Part shown: positions 7,044-12,673 of the stretch, piece by piece
Layout: every line of letters starts with the position of its first letter
How positions within the stretch are numbered: position 1 is the first letter of the stretch
DNA from: JBIKVP01 sp044356745
Lineage (GTDB): Bacteria > Pseudomonadota > Alphaproteobacteria > Rhizobiales > Beijerinckiaceae
Reading direction: 5' to 3'
Assembly: GCA_044356745.1 (NCBI GenBank)
Contig: JBIKVP010000059.1
Coordinates: 1-12,673 of the forward strand
DNA length: 12,673 nt
Program-made: the position numbers and the translations under genes
Notes under the pieces: generated by a model
What the model was told of the DNA's origin: nothing
The model's input: the letters and a program-made list of their open reading frames with translations, nothing else
Databases searched by the model: none

Positions 7044-8582
7044 ATGGTGACACGTGTTGCGACAGTGGCATTTGAGGGAATTGAAGCACGTGCGGTTGAT
7101 GTGCAGGTTCAGATTTCTGCAGGAGCTGTCGCGTTTATGATCGTGGGTCTACCTGATAAAGCGGTAGGAGAATCACGTGAACGCGTGCGGGCAGCGCTTC
7201 TGGCCTCGGGGCTTGCCCTTCCAGCAAAACGCATCACCGTTAATCTCGCGCCAGCAGACCTGCCGAAAGAGGGGAGTCATTATGATTTGCCGATCGCACT
7301 TGGTGTAATGGCCGCTATCGGTGCTATTCCGCAAGATGCACTTGATGGCTACACGGTTTTAGGAGAACTCGCCCTTGATGGTACGCTTACACCTGTTGCA
7401 GGGGTTTTGCCGGCAGCTGTGGCCGCTAATTCCCGTGATAATGGTTTAATTTGTCCTCATGCTTGTGGTTCGGAAGCGGCATGGGCAGATGACACACTTG
7501 ATGTGCTTGCACCCCAAACTCTTATTCAACTTGCTAACCATTTCAAAGGCACTCAAGTGCTAACACGCCCCACGCCAAAAGTGGCATCGACACCTGGAAT
7601 TATGCCTGATTTGCGTGAAATCAAAGGCCAAGAGAGCGCAAAACGGGTGCTCGAAATTGCTGCATGCGGCGGTCATAATCTTCTCATGAATGGCCCCCCC
7701 GGTGCGGGTAAATCCATGCTTGCCGCACGACTTCCCTCAATTCTACCACCTTTAACACCGCGTGAATTACTCGCTGTGTCCATGATCCACTCGGTTGCGG
7801 GTTTACTGTCAGAAGGCACGCTCACCAATCGGCGACCGTTTCGTGCGCCCCATCATTCTGCGTCAATGGCAGCTCTTGTGGGCGGAGGGATACAGGCGCG
7901 CCCGGGAGAAGTCTCTCTTGCACATGGGGGGGTATTATTTCTAGATGAGCTTCCTGAATTTCAACCTCAAGTGCTTGATAGTTTACGGCAACCGCTTGAA
8001 ACAGGAGAAGTGCTTATTACCCGTGCTAATCACAAAGCGACTTATCCTGCGCGGTTTCAACTCATTGCCGCGATGAATCCATGTCGGTGTGGGCGCGCAA
8101 CTGAACCTGGATTTGCCTGCAAGCGCCAGCCTAACGAACGCTGTATGGCGCAGTATCAGACCAAAATCTCAGGTCCTATGCTTGATCGCATTGATCTGGT
8201 GATTGAAGTGCCAGCGGTGACTGCTGCTGACCTCATTTTACCTTCTCCGGCGGAAGGCTCAAGTGAGGTTGCAAAACGGGTTTTAAATGCTCGCATCCTT
8301 CAACGAGAGCGTTATACTGCTTTGGGATTACCTGATACCGTGACAAACGCAACATGTCCGACACATATTTTAGAGCAGGTTGCTTCTCTTGATGAATCAG
8401 GACAAGCGCTTATTCGGAGTGCCGCTGAAGCAATGCGCCTGACCGCACGTGGCTTTCACCGTGTGCTTAAAGTGGCACGTATGCTCGCTGATCTTGATCA
8501 ATCTGATGAGGTTAAACGCATGCATCTTGCCGAAGCACTTTCATATCGAGTTGCGATAGATAAGCCGCAAGTGGCAGCATAA
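7044..8582 (+). CDS. comM: ComM/YifB family AAA+ ATPase (Mg-chelatase-like)
   Basis: About 512 residues from ATG 7044, the usual length. ComM is a hexameric branch-migration helicase that extends heteroduplex during natural transformation; many non-competent bacteria keep it as YifB. The N-terminal Lon-protease-like domain runs from MVTRVATVAFEG through VGLPDKAVGESRERVRAAL to about residue 170. The AAA+ module has Walker A GPPGAGKS (217-224), Walker B with D301-E302 (VLFLDELPEF), and the family insertion NPCRCGRATEPGFACKR with its cysteines. The C-terminal part ends with RGFHRVLKVARMLADL, as in the Mg-chelatase C-terminal domain. It starts 25 bases after the mutS stop. No other competence gene lies in the window, so competence itself is not shown. 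Confidence 0.95.
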   Translation: MVTRVATVAFEGIEARAVDVQVQISAGAVAFMIVGLPDKAVGESRERVRAALLASGLALPAKRITVNLAPADLPKEGSHYDLPIALGVMAAIGAIPQDALDGYTVLGELALDGTLTPVAGVLPAAVAANSRDNGLICPHACGSEAAWADDTLDVLAPQTLIQLANHFKGTQVLTRPTPKVASTPGIMPDLREIKGQESAKRVLEIAACGGHNLLMNGPPGAGKSMLAARLPSILPPLTPRELLAVSMIHSVAGLLSEGTLTNRRPFRAPHHSASMAALVGGGIQARPGEVSLAHGGVLFLDELPEFQPQVLDSLRQPLETGEVLITRANHKATYPARFQLIAAMNPCRCGRATEPGFACKRQPNERCMAQYQTKISGPMLDRIDLVIEVPAVTAADLILPSPAEGSSEVAKRVLNARILQRERYTALGLPDTVTNATCPTHILEQVASLDESGQALIRSAAEAMRLTARGFHRVLKVARMLADLDQSDEVKRMHLAEALSYRVAIDKPQVAA

Positions 8583-8599
8583 AGAAAAAAAATTTTGTT

Positions 8600-8651
8600 T
8601 TAGCCAATTTTACCTTCTAAAGAGAGTGTGGTAAGGGGCTTTTAAGGCTAA
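8600..8651. repeat. Nested inverted repeats between comM and the L,D-transpeptidase gene
   Basis: TTAGCC (8600-8605) pairs with GGCTAA (8646-8651), and inside them TTACC (8610-8614) pairs with GGTAA (8630-8634), giving an interrupted stem. A run of eight A and then TTTTG lies before it (8585-8596). No U-tract follows directly, so it is not a clear terminator. The 139-base gap should hold the end of the comM transcript and the start of the next unit, but I found no convincing promoter. Confidence 0.3.
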
Positions 8652-8721
8652 GGCTTTATAAATGAAGTGAATGCGATTTGAGAGATGTGTTTTAGTCTTC
8701 TCATGAAAACAAGGTCATATC

Positions 8722-10251
8722 ATGCGATTGTCATATAAACCGAATGCTTTGAAAAAGCTCGCCCTTTTAGCTCTTCCTGCTGCTATGATGCTGACACTCG
8801 TCGGATGTGAAGAGCGTCAAGGGGGATTGCCTAACAAGCATTTCGTTCAGGTTCCACCGCAAACAATCGCGCTGATGGCTAGCAAAGGCATGACACGCCA
8901 CGATGCTGTGCTTCTGCGTTCTTATAAAAAAGAATCAGAACTTGAAGTTTGGAAAAAAAACAGCAGCGGCGAATATGCACTTTTAAAAACATATCCTATG
9001 TGTCGCTGGTCAGGGCAACTTGGTCCCAAAACACGCGAAGGCGATCGTCAAGCGCCTGAAGGTTTTTATCAAATTTCTCCTGCACAGATGAACCCTCATT
9101 CCAGCTTTCACCTCTCTTTTAATATTGGTTATCCTAACGCGTTTGATCGTGCCTATGGACGCTCTGGCTCACACTTGATGGTGCATGGTGCATGTTCGTC
9201 TCGTGGGTGCTATTCTATGACGGATGAGCAAATCGAAGAAATTTATGCCCTTGTGCGTGATGCGCATTCAGGCGGTCAATCAAGCGTGCAAATGCAAGCG
9301 CTCCCTTTTCGCATGACCCCTGAAAATCTCGCAAAACACCGCGCCAATCCGCACATCGGTTTCTGGAAGAACTTGAAAGAGGGCGCAGATCACTTTGAAG
9401 TAACAAAAAAAGAGCCAAAAGTTGCGATATGTTCACGCAAATATGTATTTAATGCCACCGGAAATGAGGGGGTAGAGGTCTCATCTGAATGTCCTTCTTT
9501 AAAAGTTGATGCGCAGATTGCATCGCGTGTACGCGAAAAACAAGCGAGCGATAATCAACAAGTGGCTGAGCTCATCGCAAAAGGTACGCCAGCCATTAAA
9601 GTTGTTTATGATGACGGTGATCAACATCATTCTTTTAAAGGTACTGCTTTTGCATCTGTCAACGATGAGCGGGCAACCACCCCCGTGTTCCAACGCCCCA
9701 TCATTGCAGGCGTGAGCCGCCCTGAAGCATTGATCAATGGTCCTCGCATTGTTGAGCTTGATCCTGCTGGTAAACCCATTGAAGCTAAAGTCGTGATGGC
9801 TGCTCAAGAGCTGGTTAAAGAGGTTACTGCTCAAAACAATAAACCAACTGAAAATGCGACTATTGCCCAAACACATGGCTCGCCTTCAGGCAGTGGGTTT
9901 ATGAGTAGTCTTCTGACACCTTTCTCAACAACAAATAATGAGCCAAAGCCTACGGTTAAACCAGTTGTTACAACGCGCCAAAACGAAGATAATGTGGCGA
10001 CGACAGCATCTGTAAAGCCGGTGAGTGCATCTGTGAGCGATGATAAACCGTTTTATTCGCGCCTTTTTACCCCTGTCACGGGTCTGTTTGGTCACTCTGA
10101 ACCCTCACCAAGCTCTCACGTTGATCCTGAAACAACGTCAACGCTTGCACATCCCTCTCCCGCACCACGTCCGCGCGGACAGGCCGCATCGCGAGAGCGT
10201 CTTAAAGAAACACCGACCACGCTATCTGTACGTCATACGCCATTTCGGTAA
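8722..10251 (+). CDS. YafK-family L,D-transpeptidase/hydrolase lipoprotein with long C-terminal extension
   Basis: A 509-residue predicted lipoprotein. A basic N-terminus and hydrophobic segment end in lipobox LVGC (26-29), so C29 should be lipidated. The YkuD-type catalytic domain spans about residues 58-245. Its signature is H155-G...S160-R-G162-C163 (VHGACSSRGCYSM), with C163 the presumed nucleophile. The LRSYKKESELEVWKK start and GQLGPKTREGDRQAPEGFY match the YafK subfamily, whose E. coli member DpaA/LdtF detaches Lpp from peptidoglycan; others cross-link meso-DAP. E. coli YafK has about 246 residues, so about 260 residues are extra. The extension carries C237 and C257, then a Ser/Thr/Pro-rich low-complexity tail with two related segments (SSLLTPFS near 395, SRLFTPVT near 446). 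AAGG 7 bases before ATG supports the start. It heads a group with DUF805 and dapE. Whether it ligates or cleaves cannot be told. Confidence 0.88.
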   Translation: MRLSYKPNALKKLALLALPAAMMLTLVGCEERQGGLPNKHFVQVPPQTIALMASKGMTRHDAVLLRSYKKESELEVWKKNSSGEYALLKTYPMCRWSGQLGPKTREGDRQAPEGFYQISPAQMNPHSSFHLSFNIGYPNAFDRAYGRSGSHLMVHGACSSRGCYSMTDEQIEEIYALVRDAHSGGQSSVQMQALPFRMTPENLAKHRANPHIGFWKNLKEGADHFEVTKKEPKVAICSRKYVFNATGNEGVEVSSECPSLKVDAQIASRVREKQASDNQQVAELIAKGTPAIKVVYDDGDQHHSFKGTAFASVNDERATTPVFQRPIIAGVSRPEALINGPRIVELDPAGKPIEAKVVMAAQELVKEVTAQNNKPTENATIAQTHGSPSGSGFMSSLLTPFSTTNNEPKPTVKPVVTTRQNEDNVATTASVKPVSASVSDDKPFYSRLFTPVTGLFGHSEPSPSSHVDPETTSTLAHPSPAPRPRGQAASRERLKETPTTLSVRHTPFR

Positions 10252-10259
10252 CTTAAGAC

Positions 10260-10721
10260 GTGAAAACGGGTGATCTTTTCCTCTCGTTTGAGGGACGTTT
10301 AAACCGCGAGCGCTGGCTGGGCGCTGTTATGTTTTTGGTGGCTCTATTTATAATAATCAGTCTCATCAGCCTTGTTCTTGATAACATCAATGTGATCTCC
10401 CGCCTCAATGCTGAGCGTGTACGTATTTTCACGTGGGTTGTGCTTATGGTTCCTTGGCTCGTAATTGATTGGAAGCGGTTTCATGATCGCGGTAAATGGG
10501 GCGTGTGTGCACTGGCTTGTCCGCTGGGACAGGCGCTTTATGCGGGTGCTATGCATTCGAGTATTTCATCAACATCTCCCCTTTTACTCATGATCACATT
10601 CATGCAAATCATAATTGCGGCGTGGTATATTTATGATCTGGCTTATTGTGTAGGTGAGTCCGGTGCTAATCGTTATGGTGTTGATCCTTGTGAGGGTACA
10701 CCGGTGCATGGGGATTATTGA
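10260..10721 (+). CDS. DUF805 family inner-membrane protein
   Basis: A 153-residue protein of unknown function with about four membrane segments (roughly residues 19-41, 56-70, 78-98 and 105-128). The DUF805 landmarks are SFEGRLNRERWLG near the N-terminus, the cytoplasmic motif KRFHDRGKWG after the second segment, and the closing GANRYGVDP. The start is GTG 10260, only 8 bases after the transpeptidase stop. No strong ribosome binding site is seen, but a later ATG (10329) would remove the conserved SFEGR motif. Its stop TGA (10719-10721) shares a base with the dapE ATG. The position between two peptidoglycan-related genes suggests an envelope role, which is only inference. Confidence 0.88.
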   Translation: MKTGDLFLSFEGRLNRERWLGAVMFLVALFIIISLISLVLDNINVISRLNAERVRIFTWVVLMVPWLVIDWKRFHDRGKWGVCALACPLGQALYAGAMHSSISSTSPLLLMITFMQIIIAAWYIYDLAYCVGESGANRYGVDPCEGTPVHGDY

Positions 10722-11899
10722 TGAGTATATCCGCTGCTTCTCATGACAATGATGTTATTGCCTTTGCGCAAGAGCTGATCCGTTGTCCGTCAGTCACACC
10801 TGATGAGGGTGGTGCAATTGTATGGCTGGAAAAGATCCTTCAACAGGCTGGCTTTTCAACGCATCGGCTGATTTTTGGAGACGATTCATCCGCACCTATC
10901 ACTAATCTTTATGCGCGTTATGGTACTGGCAAACCCGCGCTGCTTTGGGCAGGGCATACAGATGTTGTTCCAGTAGGTGATGAACATGCGTGGACGTATC
11001 CACCATTTTCAGCCCATATTGAAGCAGGCGAGATGTATGGACGGGGCGCAGTTGATATGAAAGGAGGTGTTGCGGCCATGCTGGCGGCAACTTTGAGCTT
11101 TCTTAAGAAATTTCCGGATTTTAAAGGTTCAATTGGTTTTTTGATTACAGGCGATGAAGAGGGGCCTGCAACCTTTGGTACGATTAAAGTGCTGGAATGG
11201 ATGCGCGCACATGGGGAAACATTTGATCACTGTCTTCTGGGTGAGCCAACAAATCCCACGACATTGGGGGAGATGATTAAAATTGGACGACGCGGCTCTT
11301 TAACGGGTCACTTAAGCCTTAAAGGTACACAAGGACATGTGGCTTATCCGCATCTTGCCGATAATCCTCTGCATCATCTACCCGCTATTATCAGTGCTTT
11401 AACGACTCCGCTTGATCAAGGAACGGATGAGTTTGACCCATCCAATCTTGTTATCACAAGTGTTGATACGGATAATCACGCGAGCAATGTCATTCCCGGT
11501 TGTGTACGCCTCACATTTAACATTCGTTTCAATACCCTATGGCATGTTAAAACACTTCAAGAAGAATGCCGTAAACGTCTTGAAAGTGTCGCTCGTTGCC
11601 GATTTGAACTTGAATTCTCGCCCACAAATGCGCTGCCCTTTATCACACAGCCAGATCATTTTATTGATCACCTTAGCAGCGCAATCACCGCCGTAACGGG
11701 TCGCGTGCCAAGCCTTTCTACGACGGGAGGAACATCAGACGCCCGTTTTATCTGCCATGATGGTTCAGTAGCAGAATTCGGACTTGTCGGCCAAACAATG
11801 CATAAGATTGATGAACGTGTTGCTTTAAATGATCTTGAAACACTCACTCAGATTTATGAGTGCTTTATGAAGCATTATTTTTACAGTAAAAAAGTTTAG
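10721..11899 (+). CDS. dapE: Succinyl-diaminopimelate desuccinylase DapE
   Basis: A 392-residue cytoplasmic di-zinc M20 enzyme that hydrolyses N-succinyl-LL-diaminopimelate to succinate and LL-diaminopimelate, en route to meso-DAP for peptidoglycan and lysine. All metal and catalytic residues are present at a constant +12 offset from the Haemophilus enzyme: H79 and D81 (AGHTDVVP), D112 (GRGAVDMKGG), base E146 and metal ligand E147 (TGDEEG), E175 (LGEPT) and H361 (VGQTMHKIDE). The dimerisation-domain motif KGTQGHVAYPHLADNP is also clear. An upstream TTG (10718) is in frame, but ATG 10721 is preferred: it overlaps the DUF805 stop as TGATG and follows a GGGGA ribosome binding site. This implies translational coupling. 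The C-terminus HYFYSKKV is slightly long. No terminator is visible after it. Confidence 0.97.
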   Translation: MSISAASHDNDVIAFAQELIRCPSVTPDEGGAIVWLEKILQQAGFSTHRLIFGDDSSAPITNLYARYGTGKPALLWAGHTDVVPVGDEHAWTYPPFSAHIEAGEMYGRGAVDMKGGVAAMLAATLSFLKKFPDFKGSIGFLITGDEEGPATFGTIKVLEWMRAHGETFDHCLLGEPTNPTTLGEMIKIGRRGSLTGHLSLKGTQGHVAYPHLADNPLHHLPAIISALTTPLDQGTDEFDPSNLVITSVDTDNHASNVIPGCVRLTFNIRFNTLWHVKTLQEECRKRLESVARCRFELEFSPTNALPFITQPDHFIDHLSSAITAVTGRVPSLSTTGGTSDARFICHDGSVAEFGLVGQTMHKIDERVALNDLETLTQIYECFMKHYFYSKKV

Positions 11900-12049
11900 C
11901 TCATGGACATAGCGCTTGTTACCTTACAACTTGTGGGCTGATGAATGTACTTTGATGTATGTTTACTGGTCATTCAAAAATGAGGGGTATAAGAGCATAT
12001 TTATCAAGAAAAATAAATGGCTCTGCTCAGTTCTTGGTAAAAGCAGGGC

Positions 12050-12078
12050 TTGCTAAGGTGGATGATTTTCGCTATCAG
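12050..12078 (+). promoter_or_regulatory. Putative promoter of tRNA-Gln
   Basis: TTGCTA (12050-12055) and TATCAG (12073-12078) each match sigma-70 hexamers at 4 of 6 positions, with a 17-base spacer. The -10 ends 11 bases before the mature tRNA, which suits a short tRNA leader. The upstream gap from dapE (11900-12049) otherwise shows only one weak stem (GCTCTGCT at about 12020-12027 against AGCAGGGC at 12042-12049), without a T-tract. Confidence 0.35.
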
Positions 12079-12089
12079 CATCGAAGCGT

Positions 12090-12164
12090 TGGGGCGTCGC
12101 CAAGCGGTAAGGCATCGGTTTTTGGTACCGACATTCCCAGGTTCGAATCCTGGCGCCCCAGCCA
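12090..12164 (+). tRNA. tRNA-Gln (anticodon TTG), CCA encoded
   Basis: A full cloverleaf can be drawn by hand. The acceptor TGGGGCG pairs with CGCCCCA; the D-stem is GCC/GGC; the anticodon stem TCGGT/ACCGA has loop TTTTGGT and anticodon TTG at positions 34-36; and the T-stem CCAGG/CCTGG has loop TTCGAAT. The discriminator is G, followed by an encoded CCA at 12162-12164. It reads CAA and, by wobble, CAG. Reading frames across it on both strands are artefacts. Confidence 0.97.
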
Positions 12165-12493
12165 TACAGTCTCATATTTCCAGAATTTTGGTCATACTTG
12201 TAAAAACTGCGACCGTGTCGAGGGTTAGCGCTTGCGCTGTCCGACTCCAGACCAATGTAACCTTTTAATCTAACCCTATATGCAAGATATCTAGGCGTTG
12301 TCTGGACAGGCCTCATTAAAATGTCTGGGGCTTTTGAGCCTCATCGCGCTCGTTTGTCAAAAAGGCGCGGTATCTGGGGTTGATGGAGCACTGGACGATG
12401 GAGGGCATGGATCACGCCTAGTCTAGCGCAGCTTTGCCGGCTCCACCACCGACCCCTCAGGCCTTGAGACCTCAATGGATATGATCCGCTTCT
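12165..12493. other. Intergenic stretch without a convincing gene
   Basis: These 329 bases lie between tRNA-Gln and the minus-strand coding end. I see no frame with family character. Structures present are a short near-palindrome AGCGCTTGCGCT around 12228-12239, the repeated word TGTCTGG at 12299 and about 12322, and a bulged stem AGGcCTCA (12308-12315) with TGAGCCT (12335-12341). None has a clear T-tract. The part from about 12340 looks more GC-rich than its surroundings and could be decayed or repeat-derived sequence. Confidence 0.4.
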
Positions 12494-12673
12494 TCAAGGA
12501 TCATGCGTCGAGGCGAGTAATGGCTCACTTTGAATTTTGTGTGCGTGAACCACAACCGTCATGCCCAGGCTTGTCCCACTGCTGTCCGGTTTAATTTTTA
12601 CAAGTTTAGTTTCATCTGTTTTAAGTTTTTGCTTGGGCTTTGCGGTGGTTTCAGGAGGTTTTGGATTGTTTTT
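12494..12673 (-). CDS. C-terminal end of a Lys/Pro-rich protein (truncated by window edge)
   Basis: The minus strand is open from the window edge to a TGA at 12494-12496, about 59 codons. The first part reads NNPKPPETTAKPKQKLKTD and continues ETKLVKIKPDS, a charged, proline-rich composition like a disordered linker or TonB/TolA-type segment. The last roughly 25 codons change character and coincide with a fragment of a dispersed repeat (12556-12578), so the original protein may have ended near KIKPD. The family cannot be named. A chance open frame is possible, but the low-complexity Lys/Pro/Thr bias argues for real coding. Confidence 0.45.
   Translation of the reverse strand, partial: KNNPKPPETTAKPKQKLKTDETKLVKIKPDSSGTSLGMTVVVHAHKIQSEPLLASTHDP
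12556..12578. repeat. Half of a CGTCATGCCC..GGCTTGTCCC dispersed repeat
   Basis: The 23 bases starting CCGTCATGCCCAGGCTTGTC match one arm of a palindromic intergenic repeat that I recall as common in alphaproteobacterial genomes. The returning arm is absent here, so this looks like a truncated or decayed copy. It lies inside the minus-strand coding end. Confidence 0.45.

Noticed and set aside
8953..8960. A8 run in the transpeptidase gene as a phase-variation tract
   Set aside because: A-runs of this length are common in Lys-Lys-Asn codons of a moderate-GC genome. Weak on its own.
9499..9876. 125-codon minus-strand frame opposite the transpeptidase extension
   Set aside because: Antisense shadow. 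The sense frame is continuous with the catalytic domain and shows the expected codon pattern.
11959..12316. Open frames on both strands covering tRNA-Gln
   Set aside because: They read straight through a well-formed tRNA and have no family features.
12485..12595. Plus-strand frame beginning MDMIRFFKDHASRRV in the right-hand spacer
   Set aside because: Short, no ribosome binding site or family resemblance, and it runs through the repeat fragment before stopping. Opposite-strand coding is more convincing.
12579..12673. Terminal end of an insertion sequence suggested by the abrupt start CTGTCCGG and the T-rich sequence after it
   Set aside because: No matching inverted end, transposase or target duplication is visible, and the T-rich composition is better explained by a Lys/Pro-rich minus-strand gene.
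1..12673. CRISPR array, toxin-antitoxin, phage or defence system
   Set aside because: No regularly spaced repeats, cas-like genes, integrase, or small paired genes were seen on either strand.

Overview
The window looks like an ordinary chromosomal segment of an alphaproteobacterium, most likely from the order Hyphomicrobiales (Rhizobiales). Four things point there: an EipB-family (DUF1849) envelope protein, an opacity/Omp25-like barrel whose predicted mature end is Ala-Asp, a MutS and GcvPB of alphaproteobacterial character, and an intergenic element that resembles the short Rhizobiales repeat beginning AGAGCAT(G/C)ATCC. By eye the base composition is near or slightly below 50% GC, which is low for the order; I did not compute it, and no genus can be assigned.

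Layout. Positions 1-77 hold the probable last 24 codons of an unidentified plus-strand gene, followed by a strong hairpin terminator at 133-155. On the minus strand come an outer-membrane beta-barrel protein (200-979), with its own putative promoter and two inverted repeats, and then gcvPB (1100-2671), the PLP-binding half of a split glycine decarboxylase with no other glycine-cleavage gene beside it. A 101-bp repeat element with 8-bp inverted ends (2698-2798) fills most of the divergent gap between gcvPB and eipB.

On the plus strand, eipB, thpR, mutS and comM lie close together with gaps of 46, 9 and 25 bases and could be one transcript. They encode an envelope-integrity protein, an RNA 2',3'-cyclic phosphodiesterase, the mismatch sensor MutS, and the branch-migration helicase ComM used in natural transformation. 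mutS carries an uninterrupted run of ten G. After a 139-base gap comes a second plus-strand group: a YafK-type L,D-transpeptidase lipoprotein with a long C-terminal extension, a DUF805 membrane protein, and dapE, which overlaps the DUF805 stop codon. A tRNA-Gln(TTG) follows. After that is about 330 bases without a convincing gene, and the right edge cuts a minus-strand Lys/Pro-rich coding end that runs through a fragment of a dispersed repeat.

How the genes fit together. Several genes concern the envelope. DapE feeds synthesis of meso-diaminopimelate, the residue on which L,D-transpeptidases and YafK-type enzymes act. In related bacteria, barrel proteins with Ala-Asp mature ends are covalently tied to that residue, and EipB supports envelope integrity. 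mutS and comM form a small DNA-repair/recombination pair. I saw no CRISPR array, phage module, toxin-antitoxin pair or defence system. The strongest second looks are the poly-G tract in mutS, the possible peptidoglycan tether of the barrel protein, and the repeat-derived sequences.
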